Shown here piece after piece: positions 33,101 through 44,282 of a stretch of DNA of 64,000 nt. The stretch lies in assembly GCA_012064415.1 (NCBI GenBank), contig SSNU01000362.1:1-64000 (forward strand), in the 5' to 3' direction. This DNA comes from Gyrodactylus bullatarudis. Its lineage: Eukaryota > Platyhelminthes > Monogenea > Gyrodactylidea > Gyrodactylidae. The translations under genes and the position numbers were made by a program. Numbering within the stretch: position 1 is the first letter of the stretch; every line of letters starts with the position of its first letter. Under the pieces are notes generated by a model. The model saw only the letters and a list, made by a program, of their open reading frames with translations, was not told where the DNA came from and searched no databases.

Positions 33101-35858
33101 AATCATTTATTGGCCTGGATATCTACAAAATTGACGGTCATTTGGGTAAAACGGTCAGACGACAGCCATTTAAAGATTCTCTCTATAATGGTGGTAGACG
33201 CGATGATACAATACTGTTATCTGAAACCTTGAGAGTTGAACCAGGGACAAGTGATTACATTATTGTTGTGGACAAAGAGGACGATGAGAGAGTTATGGAC
33301 TTTAGCCTATCTATTTACTCTAATGTTCCTTACAAATTATCAAAGCTAAATTTTGACTTTAAAAATACAATTGAGGTGAGGTTCACTTCACACTGTAAAG
33401 TTTACACAGTTTGAATTTTGAAATATTTATAAAGTTTTATTATCACAAATATGCCATACATGATTATTTTCATGAAAAATATGGTCATTTTTAAAATTTC
33501 GATTTGGCGCCAAAATCAGATTTTTTCGAACTTTGAACTGAAAATTTTTATTGATTTGAAAATGGAAGTGTGGCTAAAAGATGTTTTTTGGTATATTATA
33601 TAATGAAGATATATACAATTTTTTATTCGAGTTGAAAACGTACTAATATGTGAAACACTCTATATTGACCCAAAAATTCTCCTTTTATTCTACAAAACAT
33701 CTTTTGTTCATAGAACTAATGAATGGTTTTATATCATTTTCAGTTAATTCTGACCACTTTTTTATAATTTAAAGTCTAATTTAATGAACATTTTCGAATT
33801 GCCTCCCATTCGAATAAACTCCTTGAGATAGAAGTCCCCATAAGTTTTCTATTGGGTTAAGGTCTGGACTTCGGGTGGTCAATCAATAAAATCAAGCTCT
33901 AATAATTATTAGATAATGAATTAAGAGCCTTCAATGCTTTTGTTTATTTGTGCCATAACTTTTTTGGTAACAACAGACAGAAATATGGCAGAAGAAATTT
34001 TACAATCTTTTTCTGATTTAGGGTGTTTGATGAACTTAAAATTAAATTTTTTAAGACATCATTACGATTTTTTTCATGATGTACCCCTTGGGACAATTTC
34101 TGATGAACAAGGGGAAAAAATGCATCAAATAATGAAATTTATCGAAGAGAGGTATTCTAGAGTTAATATTGAGCACTGTTTAACAGACTATTGCTGGCTC
34201 TTGAGATAATCCCAACACTTTCCTCCTAAGACTCTCTGAAAACTGTAAGTCTTAGCAAAGTTATTATAATATGAAAAACAAAATTTTTCTGTATAAAACA
34301 CAGTAAATTAATTCATAAAAATCCCGAATTTTTCATGATCTATTTTATTTTTCAAAAAACTCTAATAAACTGTTGTTTCTTAAATTTTTTAATAAAATAT
34401 ACAACGTAAATTCATTCATAAGACTATCGATTTTATCATGATCTGTTGTATTTGTGAAGAAAACTTGAACAAACTGATTTCATTGGTTAATTTATGTTTT
34501 TAAATGAACCAATCAGAATAAAGCAAGAATTAAATATAGCTAAAATTTAAAATTTAGCAAATGAAATTAGCTAATAACTACCGAAATTTGAGGTAATTAT
34601 AAAAAATGGTTAAATAGAATTTTGTAGAGAAAAAAATTTTATTCAAGATTGTCGAAAAAAAACTAAAATACCTTTCTCAGTTTTTGAGTAAATCAGATTC
34701 ATTTGTTAAATCAACACATATTGAATATAAAAAATTTCGCATATATTTGACTTCTGCGCTCTTTTACGGGGACAGTTAATTGAATAATACCTATAAAACG
34801 GTTACCATTCGATTCCTTATCTATTCTTCTTTTTAATGATACTAATTTTGTTGCTATGTTATCAATGATATCCGATGAAAATGACATTTTACAACTCAAT
34901 AGCTAGAAAATTATGCATATTTGCATATGGGTCTATAACTCAGCTTCTAGACGCTGAAATTGAATTTAAAGGCAAGATTCAGAATCAGCATTAAATTTCG
35001 CACCAGAAATGCATTGTCTGAAAAAAATCTCCTGACCACGCCACCACCCGCGTAATTATAATAAATAAAGTATACTGCTCAATTCTCACCAATCGCTTTC
35101 ATTCATACCAAGTGTATTCCTCATGAATGCTTTTTCAGTTTATTTTATGTTTATTCAGTCAAGTTTATTTTTAATTTTTCAGAAAATCGAAGAATGGGAT
35201 GAATCGAGTCCAAATCCAAAGTACCATTTGAAAATAATGGGAAATTCTTATATTGATAAGAAGATTCTCGTCGAAATCTCAACGAAATAGTAAGAAATTT
35301 ATAATGTGTTTGAAGAGTATTATAATTATTTATGATGAAAATTTGATAAGAAAATTAAAAGGTATTTTAGAAATTAGAGTTATTGCCAAAAAGTGTACGC
35401 CAAAAGAGAAGATTTGAATATCTTGTAATAAAATTGTTATTATAATAAAATAGTTTCACCATTTCGTTATAATCATTTTTCAATGATTTTCAGACATAGA
35501 ATCAAAACGACCGCGTAATTAGGTTCGTTATGTGTTAATCTATCATGTATCAAAGCAAAAGGTTCTTAGATGACGATTTTTAGTCAATGTACTTTATAAG
35601 CTTGCCTAAATCATTGTATCTTTTCATAGCAAATGGAACGATATTCAAATGGAGGCTTACGCCAAGAGTATATGCATGTGTATGGAGTCACGAAGGAAAA
35701 TTGACAAATCCACTCAGAAATTGACAAAGAAGCCAGGCTACTGCAGACTGGAAATTACTGAAATTCGGGTACCTTGTTATATTCTGGAGGTTTCCTTTAC
35801 GTATAGTACAGAATTTCAAATTTCCATAAGATCAGACGAAGAAATCCATTTATTCTGA
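27112..35858 (+). CDS. Divergent calpain-7-like protease (tandem paralogue)
   Basis: Eight exons: 27112-27165, 27205-27399, 27434-28102, 28897-29139, 29491-29729, 32955-33375, 35183-35289 and 35630-35858. Borders are GT/AG and phases agree, giving 718 residues. The protease domain keeps Cys202 (VNDCSF), His368 (NHSYAVLD) and Asn394 (LKNPW), so it may be active. C2-like domains follow (SFIGLDIYKIDG and the final YCRLEITEI region). The N-terminus is short and only weakly MIT-like. It lies in the same orientation as CAPN7, 270 bp downstream, so a tandem duplication is likely. The first two introns are 39 and 34 nt; later ones reach 3.2 and 1.8 kb through insertions. The exon at 35183-35289 is the least certain; the E5 donor (GAGTTAGA) is weak but gives the conserved ESW junction. 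Confidence 0.85.
28103..28896 (+). other. Intron 3 of the calpain-7-like gene
   Basis: A 794-bp AT-rich intron. No repeat pair or coding segment was recognised. Confidence 0.45.
29767..30994. mobile_element. MULE-type foldback element in calpain-7-like intron 5
   Basis: Arms of about 180 bp, starting AGGGTTAATCTCAAAAGTA at 29767 and ending with its inverse at 30994, are flanked by matching ACAAAAT direct repeats (29760-29766 and 30995-31001). Long TIRs and a 7-9 bp target duplication fit the Mutator superfamily. The arms contain tandem-like GTAGCCCCAAA motifs. The interior carries a FAR1/MuDR-like fragment but no full transposase, so the element is non-autonomous. Confidence 0.85.
30611..30790 (+). 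pseudogene. FAR1/FLYWCH-like N-terminal fragment of a MULE transposase
   Basis: The frame reading SLTVGSSYSSKENAKNFIQ followed by a Lys-rich strand and CYIWICTV resembles the N-terminal zinc-finger region of Mutator-like transposases (pattern: G-x-x-F/Y-S-S-x-E-E-A ... C-x-W). It sits between the long TIRs of the element and runs into the right arm. No catalytic domain remains. Confidence 0.5.
31171..32023. mobile_element. Foldback element containing a promoter-hairpin module
   Basis: Outer ends are inverted copies: AGTTAGGAATCAATGATTTTT... at 31171 and its complement ending near 32023, with AAAGATTTTTTGGAATCCTAC text inside each arm. Between them (31581-31860) lies a module with CCAAT (31683), TATAAATA (31719), the GCCGGT/ACCGGT hairpin (31731-31756), AATAAAAGC and a short ATG-led frame (MNISTNSDKIFEDARHYF). 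The module portion is about 260 bp and is closely matched at 53709-53968. Confidence 0.65.
33781..33892 (-). pseudogene. Tc1-type transposase C-terminal fragment
   Basis: Minus-strand translation reads TRSPDLNPIENLWGLLSQG followed by VYSNGRQFENV and a stop. This is the typical end of the Tc1 DDE domain with the third catalytic acid in NPIE. No other part of the transposase is visible in this intron of the calpain-7-like gene. Confidence 0.75.
33934..34209 (+). pseudogene. Fragment of a repetitive invertebrate mobile-element protein
   Basis: A 91-codon frame containing LGCLMNLKLNFLRHHYDFF, SDEQGEKMHQ and a final DYCWLLR. I recall this pattern (M-S-L-K-x-H-F-L-H-S-H-x-D-F-F ... SDEHGERFHQD ... 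DYCW) from the C-terminus of a repetitive hypothetical protein family spread through invertebrate genomes. It is truncated at the N-terminus and lies inside the last-but-one intron of the calpain-7-like gene. Confidence 0.55.
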
Positions 35859-36350
35859 TCTCAATTTTCAGGATAAATCTGTAACGTTTTTCAATTCTCA
35901 GATCAAAAAATACATTTTAAAATTGTTTTCTGCTTATTCAAACAATTACACATTCTCTTCATTTCTTTAGCAGACTCTTCTAATATTTGAAATGTAGCTT
36001 ATATTGGTCTATCTGTAGAAAGGTGTATTTCTTTTAAAAACAAGGGTGGGTGGGGTCAAATTGTTTGATTTTAGATACAAAATTATGATGTAAAATGCGG
36101 TTTTCTGTGAGCCGGAGAGAGAATTTCTAAACTTTATGAAAATCTGATACTATAAAATGACGAAGATCTACCACAAATAAAAATAATTCGAAAAAATGTC
36201 TCAACTAACAATTCTGGACGATTAATTTTCCTATAATAAATCCAGGAAAAATTTTGAAATTCTTCTTTCATTTTTTGAGCCCAAGTTTTCAACAATTTTC
36301 TGAAAATTTTTGCTATATTTTTACCACATTTTTGTAAATAAAAATACAAC
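35859..36350. other. Intergenic, AT-rich
   Basis: This lies between the calpain-7-like stop codon and the mariner-class element. No feature was recognised. Confidence 0.45.
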
Positions 36351-36352
36351 TA

Positions 36353-38202
36353 TACCTTTTTCAGAGCTAGTTGCAAGTTAAAAAATTCTGATTTAAAATT
36401 TTTTCAATCTAAAATAAATTTTTTTCATTCTGATTAGCAAAGGGCCAGAGAAATAATAGGGAGTTGGGGGTAAATATTTTCATTGTTTTCAATCTGAGTT
36501 GACATTTTTGCATTCTGATTTCAAATTTTTGGATTCTGAATTCATCATTTTTCAATCTTAACTAAAATATTTTCATTCTATTTAGCAAAGAGCCCCGAGA
36601 ATTAATTAGGGGGGTGGGGTGATTATTTAACACTTTTTCATTCTGATTTCAAATTTTTTCATTCTTAATTGATAATATTTCAATCTGAGTTTTAAAAAAT
36701 GAACATTAATTTGAAATTTTTTTATTAGCAGTCTGAATTTTTTATTCTTTCTTCAATTTTTACGAAAAAAAACCTATTTTGTTCGACCAATGGAATGATT
36801 AGATTATCAATACGTCATGATAATCATTCATTTTAAAAATGCCACGCTATCGTAAACACCATAATAAGGTTAGAGCCAAGGTTTTGGAATTAGTTGAGGA
36901 AGGTAAACCTTGAAAAGAATTTGCTGCAAATTCTGATGTCCCGTATCATACAGCCTATAATTGGATCAAATCTGGAGAGATCCAGCCAAAATCTCGTGGT
37001 GGTACAAATTCGACTAAGAAGACCCCTGAAATTATGCATGCTATTTTTCAAAAAATTGAGTCTAATCCATCAATGACTCTTAAAGACTGCAAAGAATTTG
37101 TTCATGCACGTTATAATTTGGACATTTGTCAATCCACTGTACTAAATTGGCTTGATGGAGAGTTTTATTCCCTAAAAGATGTTCGTAATATTCCGGTTGG
37201 AATGAATACATTGGAGAATAAAATTAGAAGAAAGGATTATGTTAAAAATTTCATGGAAGATCGGTCTGAAGGTCGTCATATAATTTGGCTGGACGAAACA
37301 AATTTTAATCTTCTCTGCAAAAGAACACAAGGACGATCAAAGATTGGAGCTAGAGCTAATATAATCAATCTTAATTCAAAAGGTCTCAATTTACATTGCA
37401 TAGGATTTATATCTATGAACCAACTGGTTCACTTCAAAATTAAAAGAGGAAGCTTTAAAAAACCTAATTTTCTCCTCTACATTAATGAATTGATTAACAT
37501 TTCTCGGGATTCAGGCTTGTCTCCAATGACGATTTTAATAGATAATGCTCCTGTTCATTCAAGGATAAAAGAAGAAGTAATAGAGGATGATGTTAAAATT
37601 TTAAGATTAGCCCCATATTCATTCTTATTGAACCCGATTGAACTGATATGGAGCATTTACAAGTGTGAAATAAAGAGAATACTTGCCTTAAAAAGACCAA
37701 CCATTCTTGAATACATCAGAGAAAATGGGAATTTATCAATAGGAGAGTTTAGAACACAAACATTAGAACGAATTGCTGAAACAGCAAGAGAATTCATAAC
37801 TTCTGAAAAGATATCCTGTTCTGTTTTTCATGTGGAAAGATACTATATTAAAGTTCTAAATGATCAGGACTTAGATGAGAATATTATCTAATAAAATGTT
37901 TTTTTTTATTTCAAAAGATTATAAAGAAGATAAATTAATAGACTAAAGAAAAGAAAAGGCTTTTTCAAATTAATTTTCATTTTTTAAAACTCAGATTGAA
38001 ATATTATCAATTAATTAAGAATGCAAAAATTTGAAATCAGAATGCAAAAATGTCAACTCAGATTGAAAATAATAAAAATATTTACCCCCAACTCCCTATT
38101 ATTTCTCTGGCCCTTTGCTAATCAGAATGAAAAAATTTTATTTTAGATTGAAAAAATTTTAAATCAGAATTTTTTAATTTGCAACTAGCTCTGAAAAAGG
38201 TA
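36353..38202 (+). mobile_element. Tc1/mariner-class DNA transposon, near full length
   Basis: About 190-bp inverted repeats begin TACCTTTTTCAGAGCTAG at 36353 and end with the inverse at 38202, flanked by TA on both sides (36351-36352 and 38203-38204). The TIRs contain repeated CATTCTGATT/AATCAGAATG units. One transposase gene lies between them. The two TIRs still match closely, which suggests a fairly recent insertion. Confidence 0.88.
36839..37891 (+). pseudogene. Tc1/mariner-class (IS630) DDE transposase with one stop codon
   Basis: From ATG at 36839 the frame is open to 37891 except for a single TGA at codon 25 (36911-36913). The N-terminal half carries a helix-turn-helix type DNA-binding region (KEFAANSDVPYHTAYNWIK). 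The catalytic segment has WLDETNF, ILIDNAPVHS and LLNPIELIWS, i.e. the D, D and E of a DDE transposase, with 32 residues between the second D and the E by my count. Translation could restart at 37034 but would lose the DNA-binding part, so the copy is probably inactive. Confidence 0.88.
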
Positions 38203-38204
38203 TA

Positions 38205-39227
38205 GTTAATATAAATATGTACTCACAATTTTATCCAAGTGAAATTTAAAGGTTCTTGCCACCCCCTATGGTTTGTGTATACGCTGAATTGCAATAGTGT
38301 ATTTTCATTTAAGCGAATTGATAGCATGACAAAAAGAGCCTATAATCAGACCAAACGCCGAGGACCAACTCTTGCTTCATTTGGTCTGGGATCATAAAAA
38401 GACAAGTTTCTTTTGATCTTGACTATTTTTCAAGATCGAGAAAAATACTCAAATTTGGCCAGATCAACATAAAATTTTGCCATATCAACGAACAGGTACA
38501 TTGAAAACATCCTACAGATTCTTGATCCAATATCTGATCAGGAAAAGCAAAATTTTAAAATTTCATTATTTCAAGAAAATTGAAAGGAGTTGATCTCATT
38601 TGATCGATGATCCCAGAATTATTCGATATACCACACATGTTATGAATTCAGATTCTGAATCTTTGATAAATTCAACGTCTGATCTCATATTATTGATTCG
38701 ACTAATAGCATGATTTGATCGAAAAATATCCATTAAAACAGAATTTCTGGACAATTAGGCTACTTGTGAGTATGTCTCAAAAATGAGACTGTTATGTGCG
38801 AGCTTATTTTCATTAGTTAGAGTCTTTCATCCACCCTCTGCAGATAATATTTCATGCTACTCCACCCTTAATCTAAATATTATCGCAAAAAAATTTCAAT
38901 TTTACTGTTTTCCCAAGATTCCCATCTTGATATTAACTAGCTTTATTACGTTCAAAATTTATCCTACTTTCAGACGGTGAAAAATTTATTATTCAAATGT
39001 TGTTAATATTTTATCAAACAGCATAGATTTGAAAGGTGTAGACAGTTAATTATAATATCTGAAATGAAGTTTTTCTACAAGTTTTCCTTGATGAAATTTA
39101 CTTAAATCTTTTAAATTTCTCTACTGAGACTTCTACCATAAATTAGTTGTACCAGATTCTATAATTTTTCTTCTATTTATGGAAGTTATACCATGAAAAG
39201 CCAAATAGTGTATAGCAAGTAGTTGAA
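38205..39227. other. Intergenic, AT-rich
   Basis: No gene or defined repeat was recognised between the mariner-class element and the hAT remnant. Confidence 0.45.
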
Positions 39228-39476
39228 GTGAAAAAATTTTCCATTCTGTGTTATGAGTCATTGATGGACCCTAAATTGGATCCTATCATGCTCAAAAGGT
39301 ATTTATTGAAACGTTTATCAAATACTAATATGGAGAGCATAATTCAACATAAAAATCCTAATATTTCTCCCTATGATTATATGCTACTCCATAATGCTCA
39401 ACCTACCTCCTGTGATGTTGAAAGATGCTTTTCCTGTATGAAATATCTACTAAATGATAGAAGAAACTTTGCCTAA
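39228..39476 (+). pseudogene. hAT transposase C-terminal (dimerisation) fragment
   Basis: An 82-codon frame ending TSCDVERCFSCMKYLLNDRR then NFA matches the hAT dimerisation motif (x-x-S-x-x-x-E-R-x-F-S ... L-x-x-x-R). The rest of the transposase is missing upstream. Confidence 0.7.
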
Positions 39477-39907
39477 GGAAATGAAGAGAAATATGTTATT
39501 TTATATTGTAATGAATAGATTTTATTTATTAAACCCTTTTCATCTCGAAAAAAATTAGGATTCAACATACACTTTAAAGTAGTATTGTTATTTTAATGTC
39601 TAATCTTAAACGCATATTAATATGCGCATATGGATCGATTTTCAGCGCATATTTCTTGAGGCTGTAATTATGAGTAATGTATAGCCTATCAGATTTCGTT
39701 TGCTGATGTTTTATGCATGTATATTTCGAATATACCATGCATATACGGATATTCAAGAATTTAATGTTCTCTGAGTTTTGGAACCGGCTGTAATTAACCG
39801 CAGTTAGACCATGATAAAATAGTTGGGGGGATGTTCCTGAAATTTTCACGATTCGGCGGATCTTGGACATGTCGTCATGTCTACAATAATAGGATATTTT
39901 AACTAAG

Positions 39908-39975
39908 CGCCGCATATTTCGCCGGATCTCTTAAGACAATAACACTGATATATAATAAAATCCTCTGATTGGTTG
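39908..39975 (-). repeat. Promoter-hairpin module, divergent copy
   Basis: Minus strand: CCAATCAGAGG (about 39965-39975), TATATATCAG (about 39945) and GTCTTAAGAGATCCGGCGAAAT (39910-39931). This shares box order and the AGAGANCCGGCGAAAT core with the other module copies but lacks the upstream half of the hairpin. Confidence 0.5.
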
Positions 39976-40148
39976 AATCTTTATCATTAAAGTATCCAAT
40001 GATTGGATAGATAGTGCCAGTGTTGCATTAAAATATTTTAAAAAAATCTTACTGGTTTTAATGATGGTAATTTTGTAAAATTTAATTTTTTTCAAATTAG
40101 AACAGAGAAATCAACAGATGAAGTAGAGAACAAAAATACTTGTATTCA

Positions 40149-41054
40149 TTAACCGAAAGGATCAAATATTTTGGCTACTCCATAACGAAGCTCTTCTTCC
40201 TTTGCTCTCAACACCTCGTTAATCCATTTTCTAACTCGTATTAGCTTACTTATCTTCAATGGAACCCTCTTGACGATCTTCTTGTACTCTCTAAACTCAA
40301 AGACAAGTGTAAAAAAAGAGACAGTAAAATTGATTGCAAACCATGCTGTTATGATGTTGATGAGTTTATGTGGCTTGAAATAATTCAAAACATATGGCCA
40401 ACAAGCATCGTACACTTGGCCGTCATCTGAATTACAATCGTTGTTTTGATCTACACAACACGATTTAGGATATAACCGATCACAATCGCTATTACAAATT
40501 GTCAGAAAGTCAACTTTATCAAAGACCCCACAACAGTTGAACTTTACCTGGAAAGCATCCCAATAATAACTAAAGGTTCCTGGTACTGAGACTTGGTCTA
40601 ATTTGAAATTTTCAAAGAATAAATTTCCAATAGGCATAACACTGAAATCCTTACTGGATGGAACATGATTGACAAAATATATGAGCACAGTATTACAAAA
40701 TATTGCTGCAATAAATGATATAACTGGATTAACGTAAACGAAAACAGTATACTTTCGTGGGATAGCCAGAAAGAGTAAATTTGTAAATGAAAGTAATGTC
40801 CCGAAAAAGGCTATCAATCCAACAATTAAAAGCATCGGCCAATACAGGGTGTTAAACTCGACAATTGAAACATTATCAAATCTATAATCGGCCAAATTGA
40901 TGGCGTTCTGGAAACGTTCTTGCGTTGATGCTGCCATACAAAAGAATGCTGTAGCCAGTAGGAAATTCGATGAAAATGAAATAAAATTAGATGCAATGTA
41001 GATAATTTCAACACGCTTCTTCTGATAGAATAGTCTCAACAAATTAGCATCCAT
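40149..41054 (-). CDS. Tetraspanin
   Basis: Intronless ORF of 301 residues. Four hydrophobic segments (about 17-42, 69-95, 103-127 and 225-252) enclose a small loop and a large extracellular loop. The large loop contains the hallmark CCG (KFNCCG, about residue 172), a PKSCC motif and further cysteines, giving the disulphide pattern of tetraspanin EC2. A charged 45-residue C-terminal tail follows. Tetraspanins organise membrane microdomains with integrins and other partners. Which subfamily it belongs to is not clear. Neighbours are mobile-element relics on both sides, so it has no conserved context here. Confidence 0.85.
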   Translation of the reverse strand: MDANLLRLFYQKKRVEIIYIASNFISFSSNFLLATAFFCMAASTQERFQNAINLADYRFDNVSIVEFNTLYWPMLLIVGLIAFFGTLLSFTNLLFLAIPRKYTVFVYVNPVISFIAAIFCNTVLIYFVNHVPSSKDFSVMPIGNLFFENFKLDQVSVPGTFSYYWDAFQVKFNCCGVFDKVDFLTICNSDCDRLYPKSCCVDQNNDCNSDDGQVYDACWPYVLNYFKPHKLINIITAWFAINFTVSFFTLVFEFREYKKIVKRVPLKISKLIRVRKWINEVLRAKEEELRYGVAKIFDPFG

Positions 41055-41285
41055 ACTTGCTACTTTTGAACATGAAAGGTAGGTAAAATTGAGTTTTTCT
41101 AATTAAAATGTTCGTAAATACTGTTGGTAAATGTGAATAAAATCAATTAGATTACAGCGTAGTTCATTAACTAGCTTATAAAATCTCAATTTTCAAGAGA
41201 TACTAATACATTAAACTTCCAAACAAATATATGAGGGTTAAGCCGGACGATTGTAATTGCTTATGAGTAGGAGTGTGAAATACGA

Positions 41286-41478
41286 TTGAAAATTGTATTT
41301 AAATCTCAGATATTGTTCAACTTGATTCACAAAGATTTACTGAGACCTACAGAGAAGACTCTATTGACTCATAAATTTCAATGTGACTGCAGATCTTCTT
41401 GTAAAGAATCTATTGATTTTCTGAGTTTCTTAGACGTTAAACTAACTAACCAATACGTCTCCAGGTCTGTCACAAGAA
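41286..41478 (+). pseudogene. Penelope-like element fragment
   Basis: The frame reads KIVFKSQ, LIHKDLL and HKFQCDCRSSC, then SFLDVKLT and RNGYP. It is clearly related to the 60.7-kb copy (KIVFKTQ, LIHKDSL, YKFQCTCGRS) and to the FLDVKLT stretch of the 62.8-kb reverse transcriptase, and appears to join pieces after a deletion. No hammerhead motif follows it. Confidence 0.65.
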
Positions 41479-41700
41479 ATGGCTACCCCAGGCACTAGTA
41501 AAAGCAATCCCCCAAAGAGAATTTCCAAGAATTCAGCCAAAGCCAAGGTGACCACTGAACCAATGGATATGACGGAGGGTTCTCAATGCTCTTCTACAAT
41601 GACCTCTCGTAAGTCCTCCATCCCCAGGAAGGCAAAAGTAGAAAATCAGACAACCCCAAGTCCCCAAACTTCCGTCCTCACGGGAGTTAAACCAAGATAA
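41479..41700 (+). CDS. Small basic hypothetical ORF
   Basis: 73 residues rich in Ser, Thr, Pro and Lys, overlapping the end of the Penelope-like fragment in another frame. No domain is recognised. It may be part of a mobile element or chance; I do not regard it as a proven gene. Confidence 0.25.
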   Translation: MATPGTSKSNPPKRISKNSAKAKVTTEPMDMTEGSQCSSTMTSRKSSIPRKAKVENQTTPSPQTSVLTGVKPR

Positions 41701-41749
41701 ATTTAATCGAAAAACTCGTGAATATCAACAAATAATAGGATAGTGTTCT

Positions 41750-43000
41750 TCATTTTGAGCATTCTCTGTAGCCTTTACGATCTAATTTCCATTGACATAA
41801 AGAGCAACGTTGACTTTTTTTGGACGTTCTAATTTTCTTTGGACTTTCATCTGTAAAACTCACATAAGAAGCATTTAAATTTCTCTTTTTTTCCAGGGAT
41901 TGATGTCATTATACTTCTACATAGATCTTTTAGGAAATTTCTTTTAGAATTTTTATGATGTTTCTTATAAAGTGGAAACTTGATTCAATAAAGAACATAA
42001 GCGCAATATCTAGGATATTCCAGGATAGTGCAGGATAATGGCCAACGCCTAGTGGCTCTTTTTGATGAATAATTGGATATGACCTGATCGAATGTATCAA
42101 CTCCCCCTTTGGTGGAATTATAGTACTGGATTATCTCAGGTTTTGTCTCATCATCACAGACTCAAAGATATAAAGAGTATAAAAGCACAGGTTTATTCTT
42201 TTTCTTTGCGTATCGTAAAATTCCTATTTCCTCATGAAAAATGTATTGAATTTCACCTTCTTCTATTTTATGAGAACAAAATTCTTTCGGTAGAAATCTC
42301 CTTGATTTTCTGCATGTTCCAACAATCAAAGATTTTTTTGCTAATTCCATAGTTGTAAAGAAATTTTCGCAAATAACAGTTCTTCTACTGTTTTGATAAG
42401 GCTGAATTAGTTCTCTTCCTCCCTGGTTTTTTCTGAACCTGTCCCTTCTTTACCAATATATTTCTGAGCATTTAGAAGATATGAATTTTTTGCGTCACAA
42501 GCTGCCCATATTTTTATGCCATATTTCCCAGGTTTTGAAGGAATATACATTTTGAACGGACATCTGCCACGAAAAGAAACTAGTTGCTCATCTATAGTGA
42601 CTTGGTCTGAAGGTTCATACGCAGACTCTGCGTCGCAGAGTGACAGTTTGAAATAAATTTTTGGAATATCATCCGTATTGGTCTCAATCGAATCTGAAGA
42701 ATCTTTTGATAACGTCATTATTTAGTTTACATCATGATTTCTATGCACTTCAGCTCTTTTAATTTCAGGATATTTTTGCTTGCACACTCCAAAATAAAAG
42801 CTTATCGCCGATCCAATTACGAACTAAATATTTCTTGCTGGCGTTTTTGTAAAATTCTGACTGAGGGAGTAGTTGAAAGATCTACATTTTGATGTCATCG
42901 CAGGAATATTTTCATTCTGATGATTGGAAGTCATTTATGAAAAGTCTTCTTCTGAACTAACGTCTGCTGAATCAGATGAGCTAAATATTTACCGAAAAAA
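41750..43000 (-). pseudogene. piggyBac-like transposase, frameshifted relic
   Basis: Minus-strand pieces in order: an acidic N-terminal bit (SSDSADVSSEED, near 42980); 42718-42407 with TIDEQLVSFRGRCPF and PSKPGKYGIKIWAACDAK, the central DDE region; 42350-42162 with VGTCRKSRRFLPKE; then KPEIIQYYNSTKGGVDTFDQ near 42090 with the catalytic aspartate; then TRRWPL; and a C-terminal cysteine-rich end RCSLCQWKLDRKGYRECSK stopping at 41750. Several frameshifts and stops separate them, so it is not functional. Confidence 0.85.
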
Positions 43001-43010
43001 AATTTTTTTC

Positions 43011-43607
43011 ATGAGAGAACCTGTCTTGCTCTAGCATGTCGATGTGAAAATTTCACAGTGAAATAATGCATCTGATATAAGTATTCCAAAAATAAAAGTC
43101 ATATTTTTAGAAATAAGGATGGATTATTTTTAACGCATAATGGAATACATGGGCCATTTAAACCGAAAGGTATTCATATAAGGTTTGCAAATTTTATTCT
43201 TAGTTCGAATGGGTTAAAAACAACCCATGTTTCGGTTCTAGAATTAATTCAATCATCATAAAATTATTAGCGGTCAATGGAGAAAAAAATAATAAGTTTT
43301 CTTAAATTTCAGGCAAAAAATTTTAAATCTAGATATGTGAAGATTCAAAGACCAGACCGTTTTGTAAAATGTTTTAGATTCAAGTTATTTTTTACATTAA
43401 AGGCTCCTGTTGGATGACTTCACCTATGAGGTCATCTATCAATAAAATAAGTAATGATATATAGAACTTCATTTTATAAATCACAGATTAGCTCAAAATT
43501 TAAAATTAGTGTTTAAAATAAGTGTTTTAATTTCTTCCACTTACTTTTGAGTATATTCAAATACAAATTAATTATTTATTTGTATAAGCTTTATTTAAGT
43601 ATAAAAT
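43011..43607. other. Intergenic
   Basis: AT-rich sequence between the piggyBac relic and the C2H2 gene. No clear piggyBac terminal repeat could be placed. Confidence 0.4.
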
Positions 43608-44282
43608 CTAGACCCAAATTGGATCATAAAACAAAATTTTAGCATCTGTTAGCTCTTTATATGTCTTGATGATAAGTCCGGTTGAGTTTAATTCATTAGT
43701 CTCACAATGTTGAATGATTAACTGGGTAATGTCTTTGAGAGAATTTTTCTTGAAAAAATAAGTCAAATCAAAAGAGAAGATTACATTAATACTGGCCAAA
43801 TTCACAGTCTCTGAGGAATAGATTTGGCAGGTTAAATTAGCTCCAACTTGTTTAATCTTGTAATTGACAAATGCATTGACAATTTTCAGCAAATGTTCAT
43901 CTGGAATAATCCAGAGTAATGGACATGAAGAAGTATCAATATTAGTTAGTGCATCATTGAGGTAGTCAAAGAACTGCATTTTTTTAGGCTCATCATCGGA
44001 GCTAGAAATTCCTCTTGATATCAAGGATGACCTTGTCAAGTTTTTTTCGACGAGCCTTTGGGAAGTTCGAAAACTTTGCCTTTCGGGTGTGGTCTTTTTC
44101 ATTGCATTATTAAGTTTGAGAGGAACGTACTCCTTCCTGATTGTATTATCTTCCTTTTCATCGACAGCGTGGATCTTACTGAGTTTATTATGATGATTTT
44201 TGCCATTAAAATGTGAGATGAGTGATTTTTCATCTGGACATTCAATCTCACAGACCTCACAGGTGAATCGAGGTCGTTTCAT
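43608..44282 (-). CDS. Hypothetical protein with one N-terminal C2H2 zinc finger
   Basis: Intact single-exon ORF of 224 residues. Residues 8-31 form one C2H2 finger of the wide-spaced type found in RNA-binding proteins (FTCEVCEIECPDEKSLISHF followed by NGKNHH). The centre is Lys/Ser/Thr-rich. The C-terminal 110 residues look folded, with alternating hydrophobic strands and helices. No specific family is recognised. It stands head to head with the TMEM41-like gene, the two starts being 273 bp apart. Confidence 0.6.
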   Translation of the reverse strand: MKRPRFTCEVCEIECPDEKSLISHFNGKNHHNKLSKIHAVDEKEDNTIRKEYVPLKLNNAMKKTTPERQSFRTSQRLVEKNLTRSSLISRGISSSDDEPKKMQFFDYLNDALTNIDTSSCPLLWIIPDEHLLKIVNAFVNYKIKQVGANLTCQIYSSETVNLASINVIFSFDLTYFFKKNSLKDITQLIIQHCETNELNSTGLIIKTYKELTDAKILFYDPIWV

